Part shown: piece after piece, positions 10,020 to 22,096 of the stretch
How positions within the stretch are numbered: the first letter of the stretch is position 1
How the letters are laid out: every line of letters starts with the position of its first letter
Assembly (NCBI GenBank): GCA_037576215.1
Contig: JBANDB010000006.1
Span: forward strand, 682,001-746,000
Direction: 5' to 3'
Length of the DNA: 64,000 nucleotides
Source of the DNA: Armillaria gallica
Lineage: Eukaryota > Basidiomycota > Agaricomycetes > Agaricales > Physalacriaceae
Notes under the pieces: model-generated
What the model was told of the DNA's origin: nothing
Databases searched by the model: none
What the model saw: the letters and a program-made list of their open reading frames with translations, nothing else
Position numbers and translations under genes: made by a program

Positions 10020-10600
10020 CGTACAAGCTCTTCACATCGCTGCCTGTTGACGCTCTTCTTCGATTCTTCAATATGTGCCTGGACCTTCGGTCAGCGCCAC
10101 GTATTTGGATGATTACAATTCTCATCTGGATTCTCAAAAACCGGGCAAAGATGCTACAGACCCCCCGCCTCCTATTCACTGTTTCTCCTACTTCGGCTCT
10201 TCTGGCCACCCGCTACCAGAATGCACATGCAGCACCAGCTTCCTTCCGTTCCTACCTTAACATACGCACCTCCTCCCAGAATTGCCCTAACGCGGGAACC
10301 CACGATCTCGCCATCGAAAGAAGCAAATGGGTTGGTCTCGCTCGTCGTCAATGGCGACTGTGTAGGATATGTCATGACGATGTAGAGGATGTCGCCCATG
10401 TCCTCTTCATGTGCTCACACCAGCCCTCTTGCGAGCGGCGGGATATCTTCCTCGACGTCATCCGCACCACGTACATCAGTTCTGGCAGTGCTCCTGAGAT
10501 GCTGCTCCATCGCCTTGTTGAAAATAAGGAACACGTCGAACCCACCGCTCGCTTCGTGCATGACATGTTCACACTCTGGAAGTCGTATTGATATCTATCG
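10020..10600 (+). mobile_element. Non-LTR retrotransposon 3' remnant
   Basis: An ORF at 10073-10591 contains HDLAIERSKW and, near its end, CRICHDDVEDVAHVLFMCSHQ. This Cys/His cluster follows the reverse-transcriptase domain in many non-LTR elements and their relics in mushroom genomes (C-R-x-C...ED..H..F.C). No reverse transcriptase or endonuclease domain is present, so this is only the tail of an old element. It begins less than 150 bp upstream of the ASK1 start codon on the other strand. Confidence 0.6.
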
Positions 10601-11091
10601 ACTTTGTATACATTGCTTGTCTTCCCGGTCTTTATGTCACCTTCCCATTGCCGAGGCCGTGAGGGAGTATTCATTTGGGAGGCTTGACCACGGCTGCAGA
10701 GCGTAGGACTGGTTCGGTCCCGTAGCAGGATGACATCTTTAGATAGCTTTCTCAGTCTGTAGTACGGACGTCGTCCGTAACGTTTCTGTTTAGGAGCCAC
10801 GACGACGGCGGCCCGGGAAAAAATCAAATACGAATATCCTTGGCCTTCCTTGTTTAACCGCGACTTTCAGTAACAAAATATTGGTATAGGGTAATCGAAC
10901 AATCACAGCGATATTATACAAGTTACAAACGATAGAGAGATGCTGAACCCATACTATTCAACTTCAAAGCCAATTCGAAGCGCAGATTATGTAAATTTCA
11001 AAGTCCAGCTCTCCGCATCCAACTTTCCAAACTTGAGCATTATCAGTTAGGCGCCGCGAGTAAATTTGGGCGCTTGTTGTAGCTGTGGAAC
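10601..11091. other. Intergenic, nothing recognised
   Basis: No supported ORF on either strand. It probably contains the degraded 3' end of the retroelement and the upstream region of the DUF6535 gene. Confidence 0.4.
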
Positions 11092-14000
11092 ATGCGGCGG
11101 CGATGCGATCGACGTCCATCTTTCTCTCCGCCATCATCCTCTCTTCAGCAATTACTCAATCTGATTCCAATTCACGAAATCGATAAAACGTCGGCCTTGA
11201 ATCCGGGGCAGGACGAAGCCATTCAAGGACACAAGGATGATGCACTGGAGGGCGAAGAGCATGAAATTGGCAGAGACGAGGAGCGTCAGCCGGACAAGGC
11301 AGCAGGAGGGCAGGACCAGGATGGACCCCCCGCCGCCGCCAGTACCGCAGCTGATGCGAAGTCATTTTTTGGGATGAAGAGATCGAACCCTACTGTTAAG
11401 AAAGGTGTGAAAGCTACCAATCCTTTTCCTCTCGTATCTCATGAATTCCAGGCAACGATTCCTATGACTACGAGCAAAAATACCCCGAGGATGCGCCCTA
11501 TGAAGAGGCAGCCCCAGCGGCGAGGGTTTGGAGAACGTACGAAGATGAAAGTAGGAACCACGATGCCAACATGGTCGAAGAATCCCGGGATAATGTCGAC
11601 GTACTCCTCGTCTTTGTGAGTCCTTTCGTTGCTCTGCTTTCCTTCGTTACTGAGCCGTGTCCAAGGCGGGTCTTTTCTCGGCAGTCGTGACGACATTCGT
11701 AGTGCAAACGTCGCAGAATCTGCAGCCGGACTACGCCGCTATGTCGGCATCTCTACTCTATGAATCGGTCCTCGTTCAACGTGCCATCGCAAACGGTTCC
11801 CCGCTAACTGCCATCCCTCCTTCTCCCCTCAATCCCACCATCGCTTTTGTTCCTGCTACCACAGACGTCTGGGTGAATGCACTCTGGTTCACCAGCCTGT
11901 TCCTAAGCCTGACAACTGCTCTCGTTGCCGTTCTGGTAAAACAATGGCTGCACCATTATGTTGCCCTCCCTTCCGGAACACCCCGCGACCGCAGTCTTAC
12001 TCGCCAATTCCGATATGCCGGCTTTGAAAAGTGGCATGTCCAGGTCATCATAGGATTACTCCCTGTCCTTATACATCTCGCTCTCGCCATTTTTCTCAGC
12101 GGCCTGGTTGTTTTCTTACAGCCTCTCCGAGCAGCTCTATCATGGATCATTTGTGCAGGACTGTTCTTGTCTACACTGCATATGTAGTGGCGACTATTCT
12201 TCCTATTCATTTCCCTCAGTGCCCCTACCGTACACCTCTATGTGATCTTGTCCACGTTTCTCTTTGTCGTATCATCCCGCGAGTGACATGGTACGACAAA
12301 GAGGATTCTGAGAATGAGGATAGGCAATGGATAAGTCCCATCTTTCGCTATCTTCCCCGCGTACAAGCAAGAACTCCACAATCACTGGCAACGATAGAGT
12401 CTGAGGTTGTACGACAGACGTCAACAAACTTGGCGGCTGAAGCATTGCATTGGCTCTTCAAAGCGTCTTCCAATCCCACTGTCCAAGGCATAGTCATACA
12501 GTCCATTGGGGGGCTACCGATGACATTAGAAAAAATGTTTCTTGAACTCCAGGGAGATTCTGAGGCAGACACGTGGTGGTTGAAGAAGACTTTGCTTGGA
12601 CACTGCCTCCTGGAGACGAGGGTTTCCAATTCCACCTGTTACGAACCAGTACCAGGCATGGAACTCAAACTCGGACGTTTACTTCGCTTTGATCCTGGCT
12701 ATCTCTGCCGTTCCTTCATTTATACCCCTGGCATTTATTCATTTGAGCTCACCGCTGCGATAATATCCAATCATTGTACTTTGCACGACAGAGAAACACT
12801 GAAACGATCTGTTAGTCCTCGCACGTTTTTAATGGATAATATACGTTTTTCAAAGCTGCCGCCACGCGGTTGGTATCATCTTATGAAGAGCTCTAGAGTT
12901 TTCCGTCCCCTGGATCCGGATGATGACAATCACGCCAATACCTTTCCACTTCATCTCTGCTCTGCCATCTTACACTCGTTCAAAGAATTAAAGATCCCAA
13001 AGCGGGACTTTAATTCTCCGCTGGTCCTTAGTTTTAAGGACGCGTTACCCTTTTTTCTTGAACACATCTATAATGATGTTGTCCTCATGTTTTCTAAATT
13101 TGTGGATCCATCCATCCATAAACTACCATTGCGCCAGAGGGTCTTTGTGGCGGCCATCAAATTCCTACTTCATAGACTTACTCTTCCTGACTTGTCTGAT
13201 GTGTCTAATAACGACATTCACAATTCGATATCGGCTGCGCTTCTGTACATCCAAAGGTCCAGGTCATCAGAAGAAGCTACTGTTTTCATACCGGTGCTTG
13301 AGGATATTATGCTTCCTTGTGTTGTTCCACCGTTCAATACCAGCCCACATTGGAACAGCGTCTTCTGGTATACTATCGACCCCTATCTGTCTCTAGCTGC
13401 CGTCGCCCCTTCTGCTTGTTCTTTGCGTGGTCCCCAATCAGTAGTCGATCTTATGACAAGTCGTTGGGACGAGGACAACAAAGTTGACTCTGACGTGGCG
13501 TGTGGGGTGTTGTCCGATCTCCTCTCAAAGCACGTTCCAGCAGCTTATACTGTGTTCCGAAAACAATGTCTGCAGTTTCTCGGAAGCCACGTGTTCCATG
13601 GAGCATCAGTCTCGATGGTTAGCACATACATTGCGGGAATTTCGGATGGAGCTGTGGATGATGCAACACTTCGGCTGCACATTGGCAATCTCTGTAATCC
13701 ACACAATCGTTTTGCTGCGTGCTCTATCTTGGCCACGCATGACATCAGCAGTATAGACCGGACTGCCATTCATAGGGACATCACGACACTTGTGCGGCTG
13801 TGTCAGACACGAGACGCAGCTTGGGATGAGTGTTGCAGGAGACTTCATGATCTGGTACAAAGTGATGGTGGGGACTTTTTCACGAAACAGCGCGCAGTAT
13901 TTGACGACTGTCGCACATTGCGGGCCGACGAAATCCAAGTTGAGAAAGAAAATATTAAATACGCGATACAAGTTCTTGATGACTGTTTCAATGGCAGAGC

Positions 14001-14177
14001 ACCTACTATGGACCCGGTAAGCTGATATTCATTTCCTCGGACGAATACTGACAGTCAAACCAGGTTCCCTCTGATTCATCGCCAGTGCCACACGCAGCAG
14101 GCTACATAGATCCCTTTGTAGGATGGTGTCGTCGTCGAAAGCTGGATGGTAAGCTGGAAGAAAAGCAGGAGGTTTAG
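11092..14177 (+). CDS. DUF6535 domain membrane protein (one frameshift)
   Basis: Four exons: 11092-11404, 11452-11615, 11666-14016 and 14064-14177. The N-terminus is charged and low complexity. The core is the DUF6535 domain: ARVWRTYEDESRNHDANMVE, DNVDVLLVF, AGLFSAVVTTFVVQTSQNLQ, ALWFTSLFLSLTTALVAVLV, KQWLHHY, then FLSGLVVFLQPLRAALSWII and TILPIHFPQCPYRTPL. It has about four membrane helices and a long (~600 aa) helical, probably cytosolic region. At 12158-12159, GCAGGACTG breaks the frame between SWIICA and TVLVYTAY; a third G would restore it. The rest is open. The start at 11092 is the first in-frame ATG and is uncertain. The family is abundant in Agaricomycetes and has no known function. 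Confidence 0.85.
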
Positions 14178-14797
14178 TAAGGGTCTTGATCCTTGCTCAG
14201 TAAAGATTCAGTACTTGGTAGTTGTACTTATACTCTACACTGAAAGCAGGGGGAAATCGTCTACTCTTTCCAAATTTCAGCGATGTTATATGACTCATGA
14301 GTGTTCCAGCAGAAGAGCATTACTTAACTAATTCGTATACAACTTTCAAAGCGCTGGAGCGACAACGCAAAGGGCTCGTAGAATCCGTCTGCATCATTCG
14401 AGTGGAAGACCTTTCGTTGTGACGACAGACATGTACTCATTGATACGGTTGTGACCAGAGCGCTGCATACGGTACATGTACGTATAGCAATGCTGCGATC
14501 TGATACTTTTCAAGCCCAACGAGCTGGAAACTCAAAGCTTGGAGCTGTATATAGAAATCCTGGGAGCGAATCGAGCTCCGCAGGCTGAGGTTCTTATGTT
14601 GCATGGGTGAACACTCGCTTATCCGATCTAATGGAATATTCTCGTCCGCTTGGCTGGAATGCGCAGGTGGCGATATCTAGTCCGAGTCTTGGCTGGATGG
14701 ATGGCCCCTTGGCATCGGTACCGAAGCCCGTTCGGTTGGGAGGGCATGTCCGCTCGAATCTCTGCCCAACCTGAGTGTGTGTCCTTCAAGTCCCTGT
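14178..14797. other. Intergenic, nothing recognised
   Basis: About 620 bp between the DUF6535 stop codon and the MITE target duplication. No ORF, RNA gene or structured repeat can be supported here. Confidence 0.4.
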
Positions 14798-15253
14798 CTC
14801 TGACCTAGTGTTGCCGAAGTTCGGTTTGAAACCTCGGTCCGAACGCTGAACGTCAGAACTGAACGCGGAGTTCAGTTCACGTTCACGTTCAGTTCGATGA
14901 ATGTTTACTCCGTTCAGTTCTAGGTCCAAAGACTCCCAGAAAATTTTGAATTGAACGCTCTTCGAACGTGTTTGAACGCTGAGGTGACGAAGTGCCGAGA
15001 CAGCACTGAGAGGAAAGTTTTTCATTGCCATGATGACCAGCTGCCCTTCTCAATTTGCTTCGGATCATGCCTCAGATAATCTAATGCATGCATAACAACT
15101 CAGCGGCTAGTGAAATTTATTTGAAATTTTGAACGGATTCTGAACGTGAACCGGACACAGTTGAACGCGAACGTCCGTTCAGTTCACGTTCACGTTCTGG
15201 GCCAGATATGTCGGTCCTGAACTGAACTGAACTTCGGCAACACTACTCTGACC
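14798..15253. mobile_element. hAT-superfamily MITE with 8-bp target duplication
   Basis: A 440-bp non-autonomous element occupies 14806-15245. Both ends carry the perfect 17-bp inverted repeat TAGTGTTGCCGAAGTTC. The direct repeat CTCTGACC flanks it on the left (14798-14805) and right (15246-15253). An 8-bp duplication and TIRs starting TAGNG are diagnostic of hAT transposons. Internal sequence is dominated by subterminal GTTCACGTTC / GAACGTGAAC motifs in both orientations, as expected for hAT transposase-binding regions. No transposase ORF is present. The element lies between the DUF6535 gene and the glutamine-synthetase-like gene. Confidence 0.93.
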
Positions 15254-15511
15254 GAGTAAACGGACTTGAAACAGACCACCCCAAATCGATGTTTTGTGAT
15301 TTAAAGAAAATATCAACAGTAGGCTCCTCTTGGCGCGATTCCTGACCCTCAAGGTCCCAGCTGAGCGCCTTTCCTCGTTTCCGTTTATTGTGGTTATCAG
15401 TATGTACTAACCGCTACGATCGACCGGTAGATTACGTAAGATTCGAAGCGGCGTTCTGTCCAACACCATCAACCAGTGAGTTGATCTCTTTTTTGTATCT
15501 GAACCACCATC
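15254..15511. promoter_or_regulatory. Upstream region of the GS-like gene
   Basis: About 260 bp between the MITE and the start codon at 15512. It should contain the promoter. No specific operator was recognised. The MITE insertion sits close enough to influence it. Confidence 0.3.
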
Positions 15512-17161
15512 ATGTCTCTCGACTACAGTCACGGCGTCCAATATGCTCCATCTACTGTGTCAGCTGCGCCGGCCCTCAAGGCAGAAGATCTAGAAGGCCT
15601 GGGCATAGGTAAGAGCCATGCTCAGTCCTGAGGGAACCCAAGGCTAATCGGGTCCCATCAAGCCTATGTTCGTCTAACATGGATCGACCTCACCAGTGTT
15701 ATCAGATACAGGGTTATCCCCATCACCTATTTCCTCAAAATGCTCAAATCCCAGCGACCTAGCATTGCCGTGGCCAAGTGTGCCTTCGGCCTGGTGTATC
15801 TGAACATGGCGGAAGGGTTCCTTCCTATAGGCGAATATCTTTACGTGATTGATCTTTCTACCCTGAGGCTATGCCCGTATGAGGAGGGAACAGCCAGTGT
15901 TATGGGCTGGTTCCAGGAAAAGGCGCCCGTTACCGGCGCAGATGGTCAGCCTACCGTCGAAGTCAGTGACTGTCCTCGAGGTACCCTGCGCCGCGTCGTT
16001 GAGTAAGCAATCATTTTTCTGTTGACACTTGCCGTAATCTTATTCCCTGCAGACAAGCCAGGAAAGACGCCGCTGTCGAGTTCCTCGTCGGGTTCGAAAC
16101 CGAGTTCATCCTCTTGAAGTCGACGGACCCTGTCGAGGCTGTCAACTACCATCATTGGAGTGCCTCTGGTGGACTTCCTTCTGGAGGTATCGAGACGAAG
16201 GTTCTTCGTGAAATTTCAGATTCTTTGATCAAAGCTGGAGTCGATGTTACAATGTACCACGCTGAAGCGGCGCCTGGTCAGGTTTGTACCTCTGTTCCTA
16301 TTGACTTAGTAATACCTGATTGAAATCGCTATGTCAGTACGAGGTTGTCACTGGGCCCTTGCAGCCACTGGAGGCCGCTGATGCACTCGTCTACACCCGC
16401 GAAACTATCATCAACGTCGCTGCAAAGCACGGACTGCGAGCTACATTTGCTCCTCGTATCTACATGAACAGTGCGGGTAGTTCTGCCCACGTTCATGTGT
16501 CCGTCCACCCTATCAATGGGCCCAAAAAGTCCGCAGACGCGCTTTCCCCCGCCGAGTCTTCCTTCATTGCCGGAATTCTCAAGGAGTTGCCTTCCATGGC
16601 CGCTGTCACCCTTCCAACGCCATCGTCGTACAAGCGTGTCGTCGACGGTGTCTGGTCTGGAGGAACTTACGTTTGCTGGGGTACAGAAAACCGCGAGGCA
16701 CCTATCAGGTTGACCAACCCCAAATCGCCAGCTTCGCGCAATTTTGAGCTTCGTTTCCTCGATGGCACCTGCAACCCATACCTCGCTCTGGCTCTTATTT
16801 TGGCGTCTGGATCGACTGCGATATTGAATCAGAAGGAGTTGACCCTAATAGATTGCCCTGGACCGCTGACCGCTGCACAAATGAGTGCGGAAGAGCGCGA
16901 GGCACATGGGATCACGGATCGCCTGCCCTTGGATTGGGACTCTGCTAGGGAATTATTCGCGTCTTCGGAGATTACAGAAAAAATCTTTGGCAAAGAGCTC
17001 AAAGTCAAGTACCTCTCCGTGAACAAGGTTCGTTCCGATCGGTGTTTCCAGTGATCATAACAAATTGATCGGTATTATTTATTTTTTAGTTGCTTGGGAA
17101 CTGTTTAGAACAAGATAAGGAAGAGTCAGATAGGCTGAAGCGTATGGTGGAATTTTATTGA
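15512..17161 (+). CDS. Glutamine-synthetase-fold enzyme (type I / FluG C-terminal type)
   Basis: Five exons close exactly to 475 aa: 15512-15608, 15663-16002, 16053-16281, 16338-17027 and 17090-17161. The N-terminal domain includes AYVRLTWIDLTSVIRYRVIP and ASVMGWFQEK. The catalytic domain shows EFLVGFETEFIL, AEAAPGQYEVVTGPL, NSAGSSAHVHVS, SSYKRVVDGVWSGG, NREAPIRL and NFELRFLDGTCNPYLALA, covering the ATP, ammonia and glutamate site blocks of the GS family. The protein lacks the amidohydrolase domain of full-length FluG. It differs from the short eukaryotic type II glutamine synthetase. Family members include gamma-glutamyl-amine ligases, so the substrate is open. Fold and catalytic competence look intact. 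Confidence 0.88.
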
Positions 17162-17522
17162 ATAAGTCTACCACATTTAACCCACGGCCAGTGGCCCATT
17201 GTAATATTGTTACTAGTCTTGTGTGCTGATGAATGTCGACGGTGAAGTAAACGCCGATCCTCCTTTCTGTCGGTGATGAGAGCAAGCGCCGCTCTTTCAC
17301 AACTACATTGCCGATGGTTAGCTGCATGTTTAGCGTCGGGTAGAGGTCGACGACCCTGATGCCGGCAGGCGCATCATCGCAGAAGCGGAGGTAAACAAAG
17401 CTTACTGATATTCTCTCATAGGTATTCAAGGGTCGACGCATCCTGCTGTTGGATACCAATTTATAGCTTCTATGCGTTGCTAAACTCTCGTCTTACCCTT
17501 CCTGCAGCCTCATTCGTCTGGA
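17162..17522. other. Spacer with a doubtful minus-strand ORF
   Basis: A 126-codon minus-strand ORF (17079-17459) overlaps the last exon of the GS-like gene and matches no family I recognise. It is more likely chance reading of the 3' untranslated region and the next promoter than a gene. Confidence 0.3.
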
Positions 17523-19258
17523 ATGCCGTCTTTTAGTGGCGCAGAGTATTGGGTACAAGCGAGAGCAGAGCAGAATGCTTATGGTAGGCCATACTTTTCT
17601 GTCGGGGATTCTTGTACTAATGGCGTTTCATATCAGTGGCATGTGCTACACTGATCGTATACGAATACTGTAAGGACACCGTACCCATTCATGCTGCCAA
17701 AATGAAATTCTTATCCGCGCAGTTCTCCAGTTCGAAGCAGAGGTATGTCATTCATTAACCATCAAGAAGGATCGTTTGTTGAACGGATTTTGTAAATCAG
17801 GTTAACTTTTTCTGGGTACAATCATTCTCGGTCTTAGACGGTCCGGGCGTTCTGCCCCTTTTTTACTTGTTCTGCAGCAACGACGATGGTCTCTGGCGAA
17901 GGCATTGTTTCTATGGGTGAAAACGTCTGTCTCCGATTTTTCCGCATGTCTCACCCTTGAGGAATACAGAGCCGATATTACGGCGTTGCCTTCAATGTGT
18001 GCGTATTCCAGACATTCTAGAGGCCATATCTGAGTACCGTGCCATGTGCAGGTCAAATGCTGTTAGTACGTGCATTTGCAATTTTAAACTCGCCAAAAAT
18101 TTGAATTCCGTTATCAGTTTATCTCAACTCGCGTCCTTCTTTGAATGTCAGTCAAGTTCAAAAGGATTTTCTGCGGCTCGCTGATTTTTTGCAGCTGTAT
18201 GTATCTCCTTGCTAACGACGATGCACAAAGCCTTGATCCGGTATCTCCTCAGATGTTCGTCCCATCATTTTAATATTCCATCAGTTAATTTGATCCGAAA
18301 GCCCGCCTAGGTACCACATTCTTTTATTGGCAGAATACTGGTGCTAGCTTACAAGTCATTACTTCCCATGGTAAAAGAGTTCCCCGAATTTATCTCCATG
18401 GACTCAACGGGGCATTCAAGTCATCTTGGAACTACGGCTGTACGCCATGTATGGAAATTCATGCAAGATACTCGGATTATTTGTATGATTCATTCTTATC
18501 CTCCGTCTTGCACGTGTTCCTGACATTTCTAGGTCCTACTGACGACGCTGGAATGCCTGACGATGGGCCTCATATTTGGCCTGCCAGGATCCGGAACAAT
18601 AGGCATGGATCGATATCGTCTCGCTCGCCGAAGAAGTACTTACGAGCATGATACAGGCACCAACGAGCCTGTCTCCGGTCTGTTCATGTGCGCTGACGCG
18701 GATCCTCCGGATCATCACTGGATTGTGTATTACTGGGTCGCCGTCCTAGTAATTGAGAGCATCTTACTCTGTCTTGCCCTCCGACAGGCGTGGCTACATC
18801 GGCCATCCGCGTCAGGCAGCGACTTGATGCGGAAGTTAACACGCGACTCTGTTATCTACTTCCTCGTGTAAGTAATGCCTGCTGCTCGTGTTTTATCATT
18901 ATACTTTTCTTACCTGCATGTTAGGCTTTTTGGGATATACTTGACGAATCTCATATTTTGGATTAGGAACCGCGTGCGCAAGCTATCTCCATACAGTGTG
19001 CTTCGGGAATACTGTTACTGACTGTGCTATTCTCAGATCACTCTCAATGAATTTGGGACAGCCTTTGCCTTCGTCATTTCCTCTCTCTTCGCCAACAGAT
19101 TAGTAATAGCTGTTCGCCGGGCTCACTACATGTCGTTGTTTGAGCAGGAATCACAACTTTCGGAGGTGACCACTGAAATACAATTTAGAAGAGAAACGGC
19201 TACTGGGGATGTTGATGATTATGATAACATGGAACTACGGAACATCACGAGGGACTAG
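17523..19258 (+). CDS. DUF6533 domain multi-pass membrane protein
   Basis: Many small exons. The start MPSFSGAEYWVQARAEQNAY leads across short introns to VACATLIVYEY, LQFEAEVNFFW and QRRWSLAKALFLW. This is the DUF6533 signature (Y..VA..TLLVYEY...EV.FFW). The C-terminal half is clear: FMCADADPPDHHWIVYYWVA, VIESILLCLALRQAWL, LMRKLTRDSVIYFLV, LFGIYLTNLIFW and EFGTAFAFVISSLFANRLV, then an acidic tail ending ELRNITRD*. About seven membrane helices are expected. Exons between 18010 and 18560 could not be assigned with confidence, and a defect there cannot be excluded. The family is common in mushrooms and its function is unknown. Confidence 0.75.
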
Positions 19259-20524
19259 AATGAGATTGTGGGAATGTAAGTAGCATCCTCATGGCTGCTG
19301 TAGTTCTGGCTGAATGGATCCTCTAAAAACAGATGATTATATATACTCGTCAACGTGGGTCCTCAAGCCCAGGCTATCCTTTTCTGAAAGACCTTGTTCA
19401 CATGTCGAACATTCATACGCACTTGCTCGTCGCTTCCGAAGTCTTGCCTTCACGAAGCTAGATACCTCACCTTTACCCATGCCAGTGGCAGGTTCTTAGC
19501 TCTAATTTAGCCTAAGCATCTATCGTTGGGTTGCCACTAGCCTGACAGTGTTGCAGACAGATCAACCATTGAGTGTACCGCCCGGCGCCAAGCTGCGTTA
19601 CTAGCTCATGACCACACCACGTTTGAAGCAAACACTTTCGGGATCAATCTTGATGCTCCTTGACTCGCCTCCCTCGGATAAATACGGGAGCGAATAAACA
19701 TGTCAATGTCTGTGTAGTCACGGTGGCTTTGCTGCAGCATAGACTGAATGAAAGTATCTCCAGTAAGTGTATCCTTCCACGGCCTGTGTGTCATGCACCG
19801 TTCCATATAACCTTTCTTTTACCGAAGCCCCGGTTGTCAATGATTCCATCAGTGCCTGAACCCTTCCTTTTCATTATTTCATCTCGGACTAGAATCAGAA
19901 GAGACCGGAAAGGAACGTTTTTGCTATACCGCGGCAGTATCTATCAGTTTACATAGGACTCGGATGAAACGGTAGGAAAAGATCTGGTCATTTGCTATCC
20001 ATATGGATATTCAAGTCTATCGTTTCATTGTTCCGGACAGCTTGGAGTGCTTGATTCCTGCGTAGCAACAACCTGGATGAGCGCGCCGCTCCACCCATCA
20101 GCTCAATCACGGGTATATATGTCCATAAGGTTCTCAAACGGTTTTCCTCTGTCGGCTGCTTACCCGACAGGAATCCCTCTGATCTCGTGTGCACTGACTG
20201 GTCGAGCTCTTGGGAAGTACTGGCTATACCCAAGCGTTCTTGCACGTTGGACTGTCTCATTAGGACATCCCGATAGAATTATTGTCACCGCTATGGGTCA
20301 ACGACCTACGCCACTTCGCATTCAATTTCTTCCCTGTAGCAACGTCCATTGATTACCGGTTATGAGATGTTTATCTGGACCATAAGGTACGTATGATACC
20401 GTTACAGCTCGTCCCATAGCTTAAATACTTACATTCGAACGCCTTACCTCTCCAGCTTCCCCCCATTCATTCATCGGCCACATCGAAGACTGTTCTACCA
20501 CCACTCCTTTCGCTAATACTCATC
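19259..20524. other. Intergenic, 1.27 kb
   Basis: Only short unsupported ORFs occur on both strands. The last ~100 bp, including CTTAAATACTTAC and a pyrimidine-rich stretch, are the likely promoter of the GH128 gene. Confidence 0.4.
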
Positions 20525-21945
20525 ATGCTCTCTACTTTGTCGTTCATCGCACTTTTCGTTTCCGCCGTTCAGGCTGGAAAACGCGGCCTCGCATGGCCCT
20601 ATTGTGCGTTCGAATATTGTTTCATCGAAATATACCTGACAGGCTTTCCCCTCATCGACAGACAACGCCCCATTGTACGGCTGACAATACCTTCTACATG
20701 TCTATAAACTTCATCATTTTCCCTAGGGACCCCGGCAAGTTCAACACCGGGAACGGGAAGGTAAGTTTATGACCATACTTTTTGGCGTTCCTCTGACCCA
20801 TTACTTCGTGCAGGTTGTCGCAATGTTCGTCAAACTTTCCTACCTGCATTCACTAAGCTCACGTCGAGCATAGCTATGATTGGGAAACTTACGCCCCCCC
20901 TTCTACCAATGGTAACGGGGGATTAGGATTTATCGGAATGCAGCGTTGCATGGATTGTGATTCAAGCCCCATCGCGCAACTGGCTTCCCGACATAAGGCT
21001 CAAGGCTGGGCTAGTACGTTCTTTTAGTTACCGGAATTGTTCGTACTGCCGTCTAAGATCCCATCTCTTTAACGCTAGCCGTATTCACCCTGAACGAACC
21101 TGACCTTAACGGGATCAGTGCCAGCGATGCTGCGGCCTGGTACATTACCTACATCAATCCGCTGGTGAGTGCAAAAATTTCGCACGGTCTTAGAACGAGG
21201 CTAACTGCGCAATGTAGTCCATTAAGAAGGCGTTTCCCGCGGTTACCTCCAGTACCGCATCTGGTCAAGGTCTAGACTGGCTTGCGAAAATGATTAGCGC
21301 GTGTGCTGGTCGATGCTACGCTGACTACATTAACCTGGTGTGTTTGAAACTCTCATTTCTGGTTTCTTCGGTCTAAATCGAAGCCACGACTTAGCATTGG
21401 TATGGGTGAGTCCCTTCTGTTCGTCGCGTAATCGGGTATCCTCTTACGCAGTACGAACGCTGCAGGTCGAGCTTTTCTGCTTTCCAGAGCCACGTCCAAA
21501 CGGCCCACGCGAAGTTCCCCGTTAGTCCTTAACGATTCTCATGCATATACGCGACTTACGGTACATTCTCAGAGCTACACCATTGTTATCACCGAGTTCG
21601 CTTTGACGAACCCATCCGGCGGCGCGGCTGCTCAGTAAGGCCCAGTTGTCTGGATCTCTCATAAGCGACTGACTTGTTTCGATTCTTCTCTTAAGGGCAT
21701 CATTCTTTTCCCAGGTAAGCAGACCGAAGCGACTAGTGCCAGAAGTCTTGTTAACCCTATGTTAGGCATTCTCTTGGCTGGACTCTCAAAATTACGTCAC
21801 CTTGTACTTCCCCTTCGTCGCAACATCACCCTCGCTCATGTCCTCCGTCGACAAAGGCGCTAATTCCTACGTCGGCACCGGATCGTGCCTCTACAACAAC
21901 GATGGTTCACTCTCGACGATTGGCAAACTTATGTTGTCTCAGTAA
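20525..21945 (+). CDS. Secreted GH128-type beta-glucanase (Asl1-like glycosyl hydrolase)
   Basis: Twelve exons close exactly to 269 aa: 20525-20603, 20662-20674, 20727-20760, 20814-20824, 20874-21013, 21079-21164, 21218-21337, 21395-21405, 21466-21520, 21573-21634, 21696-21714 and 21766-21945. Three of them are micro-exons of 11-13 nt. The N-terminus MLSTLSFIALFVSAVQAGKR is a signal peptide. Family motifs are RGLAWPYYNAPLDP, VAIYDWETYAP, VFTLNEPDLNG (acid/base Glu in NEPD), DYINLHWYG and YTIVITEFAL (nucleophile Glu in TEFA). GH128 members hydrolyse beta-1,3-glucans in fungal walls. The gene is convergent with a GH51 gene 151 bp downstream. Confidence 0.93.
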
Positions 21946-22096
21946 TTTTAAGTACAGAGAGACCGCCGGTCGAGCCTTTTTCGAGCTGAACCGCCTCGCG
22001 TGTACATATATCTATATAGTATGTACATACATCATTAATTTCATACAATGAAACTTCTTTCGATCGTTCGATCATCAGGTTCGGAACGACTTTCGA
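21946..22096. other. Convergent 3' spacer of GH128 and GH51
   Basis: A 151-bp space between two convergent stop codons. It presumably holds both polyadenylation regions. A short run of TATATCTATATAGTATGTA near 22007 is AT-rich. No other feature was seen. Confidence 0.4.

Noticed and set aside
10700..10730. GGTTCGGTCCC resembling a tRNA T-loop
   Set aside because: No matching acceptor, D-arm or anticodon stem can be folded around it.
10372..10827. Minus-strand ORF of 151 codons over the retroelement tail
   Set aside because: Antisense of the recognisable Cys/His retroelement segment.
17079..17459. 126-codon minus-strand ORF downstream of the GS-like gene
   Set aside because: It overlaps the last exon of a well-supported gene on the other strand, has no domain, and shows no splice context. 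Chance ORF is more likely.
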